Positions 1 through 6,900 of a stretch of DNA of 8,262 nucleotides are shown piece after piece. The first letter of the stretch is position 1. Each line of letters begins with the position of its first letter. The notes below the pieces were generated by a model, which saw only the letters and a program-made list of their open reading frames with translations, did not search any database and was not told the origin of the DNA. The translations under genes and the position numbers were made by a program. Source of the DNA: Acidimicrobiaceae bacterium (GTDB lineage: Bacteria; Actinomycetota; Acidimicrobiia; Acidimicrobiales; UBA8190); the NCBI GenBank assembly GCA_003453695.1, contig DMNK01000084.1, positions 6,076-14,337 on the forward strand. The letters run 5' to 3'.

Positions 1-111
1 GCGCACACCTGGTTCGTGCTCCACGAACTGCTCGGATTCCCGAAGGTGTCCAACTACGACGGGTCGTGGACCGAGTACGGCTCGCTTGTCGGCGTCCCCG
101 TCGAGTGGTGA
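1..111 (+). CDS. sseA: 3-mercaptopyruvate/thiosulfate sulfurtransferase (rhodanese), C-terminal end only
   Basis: Only the last 36 codons are present; the gene starts outside the window. The reading frame from base 1 ends at TGA 109-111. The tail contains the [11 protein letters not shown] stretch, preceded by [12 protein letters not shown]. This is the hallmark C-terminus of two-domain rhodanese-type sulfurtransferases, where the segment packs beside the active-site loop of the C-terminal domain. These enzymes move sulfane sulfur from thiosulfate or 3-mercaptopyruvate to thiophilic acceptors in the cytoplasm. The catalytic cysteine lies upstream, so activity cannot be judged here. The sseC gene starts within a few bases of this stop, so the two are probably co-transcribed, as is usual in Actinobacteria. 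The family call is secure; choosing between thiosulfate and mercaptopyruvate as substrate is not possible from this fragment. Confidence 0.9.
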   Translation, partial: AHTWFVLHELLGFPKVSNYDGSWTEYGSLVGVPVEW

Positions 112-112
112 G

Positions 113-349
113 GTGGACGTGGTGCCGCGACTGACCGGCAAGATCGACGGCGGGGCCGGGTCGTTCGTCCAGCTCCGCGACGCCGAGGGGGACTTCGTGG
201 GCGAGGTGCGAGCGGACGACGACGGACGGTTCGTCTTCCACGCCATCCCGGGGCACTGGCGCGTCATCTGCCTGACCCCGGGCCGCAACCGGCGCCAACA
301 GGACGTCGACCTCGGGGCAGCCGACATGGACGTCCGCATCCCCGCCTGA
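113..349 (+). CDS. sseC: SseC-like DUF1416 protein, sulfur-metabolism partner of the sulfurtransferase
   Basis: This small protein of about 78 residues matches the DUF1416/SseC family as I know it: a short beta-sandwich-like repeat with LTGKI near the start, then FVQLRDAEGDFVGEV, DDDGRFVFHAIPGHWRV and a closing hydrophobic strand (DVRIPA). SseC genes sit next to rhodanese genes in Actinobacteria (for example beside cysA2/cysA3 in Mycobacterium tuberculosis). Their biochemical role is not established beyond that association. The start is uncertain. GTG 113 lies one base after the sseA stop. GTG 119 and GTG 122 are alternatives, and GAGGTG at 110-115 is best spaced for 122. TTG 86 would overlap sseA by 26 bases. 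All options lack the short MC-G leader with a cysteine found in the family members I remember, so the protein looks N-terminally short. Translational coupling with sseA is likely. Confidence 0.83.
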   Translation: MDVVPRLTGKIDGGAGSFVQLRDAEGDFVGEVRADDDGRFVFHAIPGHWRVICLTPGRNRRQQDVDLGAADMDVRIPA

Positions 350-357
350 ATCTCGCA

Positions 358-387
358 CCCCTGCCCGGCGGTCAGCCCTGGCGGGGG
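358..387. terminator. Candidate hairpin between convergent genes
   Basis: Bases 358-365 (CCCCTGCC) can pair with 380-387 (GGCGGGGG) in an 8-bp stem with one G-U wobble and a 14-base loop. It begins 9 bases after the sseC stop, and the stop codon of the minus-strand nucleotidyltransferase (372-374) lies in the loop. A hairpin here could end transcription from the left. There is no T-tract on either side, so this would not be a classical intrinsic terminator, and stems of this size arise easily in GC-rich DNA. Confidence 0.3.
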
Positions 388-1202
388 GAACCTCCCACCC
401 GCACGGAGATCTCGTCCATTGCCTCGGCGAGGGCCTCGGGGGTCGTCGCACGCAGCAGCAGGGTTGCTTCGCCCTCCAGCCCGGCCCGCGCCACGAGGCC
501 CTTCTCGTTGAGCACCCACCGCCCGGCTGCCGCCATCCGGCTGTGCGCCTCCTCCGTCAGGGCGCACAGGGTGTTGGCCATGGACAGCGTCGTGTCCTCG
601 TGGCCGCGAAAGACGCTGCGGGCGTAGTCGAGGCTGAGCACGGCGTCGTCGTGCCAGCGCCGCGCCGCTTCTCGCGCCAGGGCGGCGGGGTACGCCGGAA
701 CCGGGAGCGAACCGTGCAGCACGCGGTTGAGGGCGAGCTCGGCCACCACCACGTAGCTGGGGATGCCGGCCACGTGGAAGAGGAGGTACTCCTTGTGGAA
801 TCGACCGGCGCCCGCCTCGGCCAGGCGGAGCTCGACGTCGTCGAGGTCTCGATAGTGCACGTCGACGCGCCGGTCCTCGATGGTGAGCCACGCTCCGCCG
901 TTCATGACCCCGCCGCCCCAGGCCCCGATGTCGAACACGGTGCCCAGGAAGCCCTTGGCCCGAAGGGTGTCGGGTTCGAAGTGGCCTCGGTAGTAGAGGG
1001 CGAAGTCCCAGTCGCTGTCGGGCCGGTGCTCGCCTCGCGCCCGCGACCCACCGAGCGCGACGGCCTGCACACCCGGTAACCCCGCCAGCTCGGCGGCGAC
1101 ATAGGCCTCGAACCGGTCGTCGTCCACCGCCGTCGGCCTAGCACCGACGTCCGTTGCGCGGCGCGCTATCCGCCTGTCCCACACAAAGTGGCCGGCCGCC
1201 AT
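372..1202 (-). CDS. Nucleotidyltransferase-domain protein (Pol-beta superfamily)
   Basis: A 276-residue protein if begun at ATG 1202. Residues 51-66 carry the nucleotidyltransferase signature: GGSRARG (51-57) followed by the metal-binding pair D64 and D66 in DSDWD. A third acidic residue, D114, sits in the strand RRVDVHY, completing the expected Asp triad. All catalytic elements therefore look intact. The C-terminal half (about 150-270) is predicted helical, as in kanamycin-nucleotidyltransferase-like and DUF4037-type proteins. Such enzymes transfer a nucleotide to a small molecule, protein or RNA; the acceptor cannot be told from sequence, and an antibiotic-resistance role should not be assumed. 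GTG 1127 (residue 26) is an alternative start that would place the protein start just ahead of the fold, as in many relatives; neither start has a strong ribosome site. No HEPN or antitoxin partner lies beside it, so a MNT/HEPN toxin-antitoxin pair is unlikely. It is convergent with sseC and divergent from the secreted-protein genes. Confidence 0.85.
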   Translation of the reverse strand: MAAGHFVWDRRIARRATDVGARPTAVDDDRFEAYVAAELAGLPGVQAVALGGSRARGEHRPDSDWDFALYYRGHFEPDTLRAKGFLGTVFDIGAWGGGVMNGGAWLTIEDRRVDVHYRDLDDVELRLAEAGAGRFHKEYLLFHVAGIPSYVVVAELALNRVLHGSLPVPAYPAALAREAARRWHDDAVLSLDYARSVFRGHEDTTLSMANTLCALTEEAHSRMAAAGRWVLNEKGLVARAGLEGEATLLLRATTPEALAEAMDEISVRVGGSPRQG

Positions 1203-1253
1203 TCACCGATCGTGGGTATCCAAAGGTGGTTTCCGGCAAGTCACAAAATTCGC

Positions 1254-1280
1254 TCAAGGCCCTGGTCCCGATGCCGACAA
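1254..1280 (+). promoter_or_regulatory. Candidate sigma-28 (FliA/WhiG-type) promoter
   Basis: TCAA at 1254-1257 and GCCGACAA at 1273-1280 are separated by exactly 15 bases. The established consensus for FliA/SigD/WhiG sigma factors is TAAA-N15-GCCGATAA, and TCAA is a common -35 variant. This site matches 3 of 4 and 7 of 8 positions at ideal spacing. Transcription would start around 1286-1289, leaving a leader of about 30 bases that carries the ribosome site before ATG 1319. It lies in the 116-bp non-coding gap between divergent genes, oriented toward the secreted-protein genes. That the site is functional is inference. Confidence 0.55.
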
Positions 1281-1305
1281 ACGTCAGGGCAGGTTGGGCG
1301 AAGAC

Positions 1306-1313
1306 AGGGGGGG
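1306..1313 (+). promoter_or_regulatory. Ribosome binding site with a run of seven G, deciding the start at 1319
   Basis: An A followed by seven Gs (1307-1313) lies 5 bases before ATG 1319 and is the only strong purine-rich site in the leader. It favours ATG 1319 over the longer in-frame extension back to GTG 1154, which would run through the sigma-28-like promoter and into the divergent gene. Confidence 0.55.
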
Positions 1314-1318
1314 ACGGG

Positions 1319-1963
1319 ATGAGACCTTTCACCCGTCAAAGTGTCGACACACCGTCGAATTGGTCCAGACGCGCTCGCGTTCTGGCTGCATTGCTCGGTG
1401 TGTTGCTGACAGGCACGGTGGCGTATGCCGCGTCGAACTGGATGGTGGGGCTGAACCCAGGATCCTCGGGCGAGGGCCAGTCGGCCAACGTCTCGAACCT
1501 CACCGTCTCGGCCACGGCCAGCCCGGCAGCGGGCAATCTGCTGTACCCGGGTGGAACGGGTGACGTCGTTGTGACGATCAGCAATCCCAACCCGTTCCCG
1601 GTAGAGATCACGGCCGTACAGCTTCCGACGAACGCCACCTACGCCACGGGCTACACCACGAGCAGCCTGGCCGCGACACAGGCTGGCTGTCTGGCGTCGA
1701 CGCCGAGCGACGTGGTCTGGAACTACTCCACCGCCACCAGCGGAAGCTCGCACATGTTGACGACGCCGTTGACCGTGGCGGCCAGCGGGCAAAGTGACGA
1801 CCCGCTGACGGTGACATTCACCGACGACGCCAGCATGACCCTCGCGGCGCCAGCCGCCTGTGTGAACACCTACTTCGCCATGCCGTCGTTCACCGGCGTG
1901 ACGGCCACCGGCGGCGCCGCCTCGGTCACGGCGACCCCCGCCACCGACAGCTGGACGAGCTGA
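1319..1963 (+). CDS. Secreted beta-rich surface protein with ASNW mature N-terminus
   Basis: This 214-residue protein has an arginine-containing n-region (R18, R19, R21), a hydrophobic core VLAALLGVLLTGTVA and a signal peptidase I-like AYA site, with cleavage predicted after A37. The mature part would begin ASNWMVGLNPGSSGEGQS. The rest is rich in Thr, Ser, Ala and Val. It contains a Greek-key-like stretch (LLYPGGTGDVVVTISNPNPFPV, about 75-95) that resembles Ig-like or DUF11-like beta domains used in bacterial surface proteins. Two cysteines (C124, C181) could form one disulfide. There is no LPXTG motif, lipobox or C-terminal membrane anchor, so it is released or assembled on the surface. I recall similar actinobacterial hypothetical proteins, but none with a known function. 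The signal sequence and following aromatic loosely recall SipW-dependent TasA/camelysin-type substrates. It lies 40 bp before a second secreted protein with a similar mature start, probably in one transcript. Confidence 0.8.
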   Translation: MRPFTRQSVDTPSNWSRRARVLAALLGVLLTGTVAYAASNWMVGLNPGSSGEGQSANVSNLTVSATASPAAGNLLYPGGTGDVVVTISNPNPFPVEITAVQLPTNATYATGYTTSSLAATQAGCLASTPSDVVWNYSTATSGSSHMLTTPLTVAASGQSDDPLTVTFTDDASMTLAAPAACVNTYFAMPSFTGVTATGGAASVTATPATDSWTS

Positions 1964-2003
1964 GACCGGCGCCCTCCCGGACGAGCCGAGCTGGAGCCTC
2001 CCG

Positions 2004-2465
2004 ATGGCGACACCGCTCCGTCTGGCTGGAGCGGTGGCCGCGTTCACCGTCGTCGGCGTCCTGGCCGCTGTGCCGACGGCGGCGTCGGCATCCAACTGGG
2101 TCGCGTCGGTGGCGGCAGGCAGCGGGGCACAGGCCCAGTCCTCCGGGCTTCCCTCCCCACCCGCCAGCGTGACGGCGGCGTGCACGTCTGCCGCTTCCAA
2201 CACGATCGTCGTGACGTGGAGCGCCGTTGCCAACGCCGCCACCTTCTCGGTGTACGAAGCCACGGCGGCGGCGTCGGGGCCCTACAGGGCTGTGGCGACG
2301 GGCGTCACCTCGACGTCGTGGACGTCGGGTGGTCTCTCCAGCGCCAACTACTGGTTCGAAGTGACGGCGTACCTGGGGACGAACTGGCAGAGCGTGTTGT
2401 CGACGGCGAGCGCGGAGTCGACCACGACGCACAGCGGCAAGACGAAGTCGTGCACCCAGCCGTGA
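2004..2465 (+). CDS. Small secreted fibronectin type III-domain protein
   Basis: A 153-residue exported protein. Residues 8-29 form a signal peptide ([22 protein letters not shown]), with cleavage predicted after A29, leaving [18 protein letters not shown] at the mature N-terminus. Residues about 51-141 form one fibronectin type III-like domain: PPASVTAAC, then [18 protein letters not shown] (the W and the Y are core positions), [10 protein letters not shown], and the Y-x-F/Y-x-V strand [10 protein letters not shown]60 and C150 could form a disulfide tying the tail to the first strand. A GGAG at 1993-1996, 7 bases before ATG 2004, supports the start. FnIII domains in bacteria usually mediate adhesion or spacing in extracellular proteins; a stand-alone copy this small suggests a structural or binding component. 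It shares the ASNW mature motif with the preceding gene and is likely translated from the same message. Confidence 0.82.
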   Translation: MATPLRLAGAVAAFTVVGVLAAVPTAASASNWVASVAAGSGAQAQSSGLPSPPASVTAACTSAASNTIVVTWSAVANAATFSVYEATAAASGPYRAVATGVTSTSWTSGGLSSANYWFEVTAYLGTNWQSVLSTASAESTTTHSGKTKSCTQP

Positions 2466-2487
2466 CGGGTGGGGCGCCCGGTTCGGA

Positions 2488-2516
2488 TTGACCCCTGCTG
2501 GTGGCGAGGTCAGAAT
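2488..2516 (+). promoter_or_regulatory. Candidate sigma-70-type promoter for the exported nucleosidase gene
   Basis: TTGACC at 2488-2493 (5 of 6 to the -35 consensus) and CAGAAT at 2511-2516 (4 of 6 to the -10 consensus) are spaced by 17 bases. Initiation would fall near 2523, giving a leader of about 37 bases to ATG 2560. The possible TTG start at 2488 lies inside this -35 box, which argues for the later start. It suggests that the nucleosidase gene is not solely dependent on the sigma-28-like promoter upstream. Confidence 0.45.
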
Positions 2517-2559
2517 CGGCGCCAGGCTCCGGGCGGACGGGGCCAGGGCGGTGCGTGCG

Positions 2560-3654
2560 ATGAAGCGGTGGCGGACGAAGGCGTCGGTCGGGGTGATGGT
2601 GGCCGCCGGGGTTCTGGCGGGCGCGCTCGCCTTCCCGGCTGGGGCCGACTCGGGGGGCACGGTCTCGGTGACGGTGTCGACGGGATGTCTTCCCCCCAGC
2701 CTGCTCGTGCTCTCGGCCATGCCCCTCGAGCTGGACCCGCTCCTCGCCGCCGCCAAGGGCGTCGACTACGCCCACCCGGTGATGCTCAACAACCGGCCCT
2801 TCGTGTCCGGGAACCTCGAGGGGAACAGCGTGATCATGGGCCTCACCGGCATCGGGCCGGAGAACGCCCAGGCGACGACCGAGGACGCCTTCACCCAATT
2901 CCAGTGCGACGGCGTCTCGGAGATCTCGGGCGTCGTGTTCTCGGGAACCTCGGGAGGGGACGACATCGGCGACGTGTTCGTGCCGAACGACTGGAGCTAC
3001 GCCGGCGGCCCGACCGTGGCGAGCGACCCCACCATGTTGCACGTGGCCGGCGAGGCGCCGGCGCCGGCGCTCGAGGCGTCCACACCCCCCGGCGACCCGG
3101 CATGCGTCTGCGCGGTGACGAACCAGCTGGACCAGCTGCAGACACCGGTCACCGTGCAGCACCAGCCCGTCGTCGAGTTCGGCGGCACGGGACTGACGAC
3201 CGATCCCTTCGGAGGCCGGATCCTGCCGTGTGCCCCTGCGGGCAGCGACGTCTTCGGGTGCACGCCGTGCCCGGAGCTCGACATGGACGCAGCCGGTCAG
3301 ACCGTGGCGCTCGCCCAGGAGGCACCCGCCTTCCTGGAACCGGGCTTCTTCACCGGCTACATGAGCTCGACCACCCCGGCCGGCAACTGGGTGTCGGAGG
3401 ACGAGGAGACGGCGATCGTGGCCCAGGTGACCACCGCCCACAGCCTTCCCGGGAGCACCGTTCCCGTGCCGTTCATCGGGTTCCGAGCGGCGTCGGACGG
3501 CGGAGGCGACCCGCTGCACCTGCCTGGCTTCCCGGCGGAATTCTTCGTCTATCGACAGCTGGCCGCCAACAATGCGGCGGCAATGGCCCTCGCATTCCTC
3601 CACCGGTGGGCGCTGCAGACCCCGTTTCAGCTGGGACCGCTGACCGGTCCGTAG
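2560..3654 (+). CDS. Exported nucleoside phosphorylase/MTA-SAH nucleosidase-family protein
   Basis: A 364-residue protein from ATG 2560. Residues 1-29 are a signal peptide: MKRWRTK, a hydrophobic core, then AGA before D30. The mature part has the PNP/UDP phosphorylase fold. [14 protein letters not shown] (49-62) matches the first strand, with E57 at the catalytic Glu12 position of E. coli MTA/SAH nucleosidase. SGTSGG (128-133) and IGDVFVP (136-142) are the family's glycine-rich and GD motifs. DEETA (281-285) places E282 at Glu174, and ASD (311-313) places D313 at Asp197. All three nucleosidase catalytic residues therefore look retained. An insertion of roughly 90 residues between strands (150-240) holds five of the seven cysteines (C182, C184, C224, C234, C237), suggesting disulfides outside the membrane. 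The substrate may be extracellular nucleosides, MTA or SAH, but cannot be fixed; plant bark storage proteins show that the exported fold can also serve other roles. An AGGG at 2545-2548 precedes the start. Confidence 0.8.
   Translation: MKRWRTKASVGVMVAAGVLAGALAFPAGADSGGTVSVTVSTGCLPPSLLVLSAMPLELDPLLAAAKGVDYAHPVMLNNRPFVSGNLEGNSVIMGLTGIGPENAQATTEDAFTQFQCDGVSEISGVVFSGTSGGDDIGDVFVPNDWSYAGGPTVASDPTMLHVAGEAPAPALEASTPPGDPACVCAVTNQLDQLQTPVTVQHQPVVEFGGTGLTTDPFGGRILPCAPAGSDVFGCTPCPELDMDAAGQTVALAQEAPAFLEPGFFTGYMSSTTPAGNWVSEDEETAIVAQVTTAHSLPGSTVPVPFIGFRAASDGGGDPLHLPGFPAEFFVYRQLAANNAAAMALAFLHRWALQTPFQLGPLTGP
3634..3650 (+). terminator. Candidate short hairpin at the end of the nucleosidase gene
   Basis: GGACCG (3634-3639) and CGGTCC (3645-3650) form a perfect 6-bp stem with a 5-base loop. 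The hairpin lies over the last codons, just before the TAG at 3652-3654. No T-run follows, so termination is only a possibility, and the repeat also encodes a GP-LTGP peptide. Confidence 0.22.
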
Positions 3655-3731
3655 CAAGACCCGGCGCCCGCGGCCAGGATCGGGACTTCAGGCCCTAGTA
3701 CGGGAACTGGCGGCATGCGCATCTTTGCGGC

Positions 3732-3908
3732 GTGGAGCAGGGGGACGTGCCCGCCGCGGGCGAGGACTACATCGCCAGCTATTGCCGGCTCGGCCAGCAC
3801 GAGGAGTGCAGCTCCCACCCGGTGGTCACCTGTGCGTGCCCCTGCCACGGTGAGGGTCCCGAAGGTGACCTTCGACGCACCCCCCGGAGCGGCCGGGTAC
3901 CTGGCTGA
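3732..3908 (+). CDS. Cys/His-rich mini-protein (possible small metal-binding protein)
   Basis: A 58-codon frame runs from GTG 3732 to TGA 3906-3908. Its core reads DYIASYCRLGQHEECSSH, then VVTCACPCHG. The spacing is C-x4-H-x2-C followed by C-x-C-x-C-H, a dense set of five cysteines plus histidines that could bind zinc or another metal. I remember similar C..G.H..C...C.C.CH tails in actinobacterial and actinophage small proteins, but no assigned function. GTG 3747 is an alternative start with a purine-rich AGCAGGGGG just ahead, giving 53 residues. The upstream in-frame stop is at 3696-3698, and there is no ATG in frame. There is no signal peptide, so it is cytoplasmic. It lies 77 bp after the nucleosidase gene and ends 7 bp from the convergent cyclase-ATPase stop. 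The residue pattern is too structured to be a random shadow, but expression is unproven. Confidence 0.55.
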   Translation: MEQGDVPAAGEDYIASYCRLGQHEECSSHPVVTCACPCHGEGPEGDLRRTPRSGRVPG

Positions 3909-3919
3909 GCGGCCCTCAG
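3905..3919. terminator. Palindrome spanning both convergent stop codons
   Basis: CTGAG (3905-3909) and CTCAG (3915-3919) pair perfectly around a 5-base loop. The TGA of the plus-strand mini-protein (3906-3908) and the TGA of the minus-strand cyclase-ATPase (3918-3916) lie in opposite arms. The symmetric arrangement could act as a bidirectional transcription end, though the stem is short and no T-tract follows. Confidence 0.3.
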
Positions 3920-6900
3920 TTCGCCTGCGCCGTCCAGGGATCGCCACCCAGCTCGGCGATCTCGGCCAAGTGGCGGGCCAGGCCGGGCGCCCCCATGGCC
4001 AGCGCCTCGCTCCGGCCCATCGACAGCTGCTCGCCGGCGCGTTCCCCGTCGACGGGGCCGCCTCGCTTGAGAAGGGCAACACCCAGGTACTGCCGGCACA
4101 GGGGCACGAGGCCGACGGCGCCGGACTCGACGGTGTCGGTGAGCGTCTGCTCGAGGGTCTCGACCGCATCGTCCACGTGGCCGAGGAGGAGCTCGGCCAT
4201 GCCGAGGGGCACGCCGACCGGGAACATGACGTGCAGGTTGAAGTGTGCCCACAGCCGGGCATGGGGACGGAGCACGGAGATGGCCTCCTCGGCGCGTCGG
4301 CGGTCCCCGGTGTGATAGGCGAGATAGGCGACGCACGCCGGGCCGCACAGCTCGAAGGCGTCGTCGTGATAGCGCTCGGCGTCCATGCCGTAGCGGTCCA
4401 TGGCGGCTCGGGCTTCGGCGATGCGGCCCTCGAGGACGAGGGCGATGGACGCACCGCAGCGCCACGTCGGGGCCTCGGGGAACTGGTCGCCGAAGACGAT
4501 CACACTCTCGAACAGCCCGGGCTGCGATTCTTCGCGCTGGACCAGGATGCCCACCTGGATCGCCGCGCTCCACACCAGGGCGTCGGGCTCTCCGAGCTCC
4601 TGGCCCCGGCGCAGCACCTCCTCGGTGGCCGCCATGGCTTCGTCCAGGCGGCCCCCCAGCGCCAGATGGCGGACGGTGTTGGCCTGGATCGACCACTGGA
4701 CGCTCGGGGAGGCCTCGGTGGCGATGAGCGCCGCCTCATCGACGAGAGCCTCCATGTCGGCCAGCCGGCCGTAGTCGAGCAGTGACCATGCCCGCCAGAA
4801 CCGTGCGAAGCACCGGAGGGCGGGGTCGCCCGTCTGGTCGGCGAGGCGCACGGCCTCCTCGGTGCGCGTCGCCGTGGCGGCGATGCGAGACAGGTGCATG
4901 TGGGCGAAGCCGGTGCGGGTGATCACCCACGCCAGCACGCCGGGGTCGCCCAGCGCCCTGGCCATGGCCTCGGCCTCGTCGGTGAGCGCCAGGCGCCGGG
5001 CGTGGTCGGACGAGAAGATGACCTCGCCGGCCAGGTAGGCGAGCAGCCGGGCCCGGTCCGCAGACGGCTCGGGGCCGATGGCCTCGAGGGCCCCCTCGGC
5101 CACGGCGACCCGGTCCTCGTCCACGGCGCCCACCAGGCTGACGGCGGGCCGGCCGTTGGCGAGCACGGCCCGGACGTGCAGCGGCACCTCTCCGATGGCT
5201 TGGGCCATGCGGGCGGCGTGGAGCAGCGTCTCCCGGAAGGCCGGGTTGGCCTGGTCGCGCTGGCACTCGCCCAGCCCCACGAGCGCCGCCACCCGCTCGG
5301 GCTCCTCGGCGATCTCGGCTTCGTCGAGCACCTCGAGCACACCCAGGTAGCGCTGCTCGGCGTCGGCCAGGGCACGCGCCGCGAAGGACTGCTCGGCTGC
5401 CGACAGTGAGTAGCGCACGGCGCGGGCCAAGAGCCCTCCCTCGGGGCCGGCCTCGACGTAGTGGCGGGCCAGGGCCACGACGTCGTCGGGCCTGATCTTC
5501 TCGATGGCCTCTGCCACCCTGCGGTGCAATCGCCGCCGGCGCGTCGCCGACAGCTCCTCGTACAAGGTGGTGCGCACGAGGGCGTGGGCGAATCGGTACT
5601 GATCCGGCCCGGTCTCGTCGACGATGCGCGCCGACACGGCCTCGTCGAGCGCGTCGAGCAGCGACGACTCCGTCAGGTCCGAGAGCTCCATGAGGAGCTC
5701 CACCTCGAAGTCCCGTCCCACCACCGACGCTGTGTGCAGCACCTCATTGGCGGCGTCGGACAATCTCGACAGCCTCCGGCCGATGACGTCACGCACGCCC
5801 TCGGGGACCGACAAGTTGCCGGGATCGGTCACCGACCAGCGCCCGTCCCGGCGCACCACCGCCCCCGTCTCGACCAGATGGCGGAGGACCTCGGCCACGA
5901 AGAACGGATTGCCCTCCGTCTCGGCGTGCAAGGTGCGCGCCAGCGCCTTGGTGCCGTCGTCGAGGTCGTGACCGGCGGCGGTGGCGACGAAGCGCTCGAC
6001 CTCCTCGTAGCTGAGCCCGCTCACCGGCAGGCGCTCGACCGCGGGCAGCCGGCGCAGGTCGGCGAGCACCCCCGACAAGGGATGGGCCCGGTCGATGTCG
6101 GTGTCGCGGTAGGTGCCCACCACGAAGAGCCCGCAGGTGGCGCCCGCCGACGTGGCCGTGCGCAGCACGTGGAGCAGCAACAGCAGCGTGGGCTTGTCGG
6201 CCCAGTGGAGGTCGTCGAGGACCAGCACCACGGGTTTGGCGCGTGCCAGCTCCACCAGCCAGGAGGCGGTCGACTCGAAGAGCAGGTGTTCCTCCGACCG
6301 CGGGTCCGAGGTGACGGGCCGCCCGATGGACGGCATCCGCGTGGGGAGCTCGGGCAGGAGCCGGGCCAGTTCGGCAGGAAGCCGGCCCAGCACCGGATCT
6401 CCGGCATTGTCGGTGTAGAAGTCGAGCGCCTCCATGAAGGGCTGGTAGGGCGCCCCCAGGTCCTCGTCGCTGCGGCCGTACAGCACGACGGCGCCGCCGG
6501 CGTGCGCCCGATGAGCCACCTCGGCCGCCGTGCGCGTCTTCCCGATCCCGGGCTCGCCCGCCAGCAGCGTCATCCGGCAACCCGCTCCCGGCGCCGCCTC
6601 GAGCGCATCGGTGAGCCGGTCCAGCAGCCCGGCGCGCCCCACGTACGGAGCGCCGAAGACGAGCAGGGGCGGGAAGGGCAGCGCCACCTCGACGCCCGAC
6701 TCCACGTCCTCCTCCGGCTCCCAGAACACGCGGCACGTGGGCAGCGGCTCGGCCAGCCCCTTGAGCTCGAGGTCGCCGTAGGAGGCGAACTGGAAGGCGC
6801 CTCGCCCGCGACACAGCGACCGCACCAGCTCGGCGACGAGGATCTCCCCTCCGTTGGCGGACGCGCACAGCCGAGACGCCTCCACCACGGGCACGCCGAA

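Noticed and set aside
372..1202. Nucleotidyltransferase as an aminoglycoside-resistance enzyme or MNT antitoxin.
   Set aside because: The catalytic signature alone does not define the acceptor, there is no HEPN partner gene next to it, and no resistance or mobile-element context is present.
1259..1290. GCCCTG/CAGGGC inverted repeat as a structured leader or riboswitch.
   Set aside because: The stem is 6 bp with a 20-base loop and coincides with the promoter region; I see no consensus of a known riboswitch class, and the sigma-28 promoter explains the conserved-looking bases better.
1154..1318. N-terminal extension of the first secreted protein back to GTG 1154.
   Set aside because: It would overlap the nucleotidyltransferase coding region, read through the sigma-28-like promoter and bury the signal peptide about 75 residues in. 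ATG 1319 has a purine-rich site and a proper signal peptide.
2305..3657. Minus-strand open frame of 450 codons opposite the FnIII and nucleosidase genes.
   Set aside because: The translation is Arg/His/Gly-rich without motifs, and the plus-strand frames show signal peptides and family motifs.
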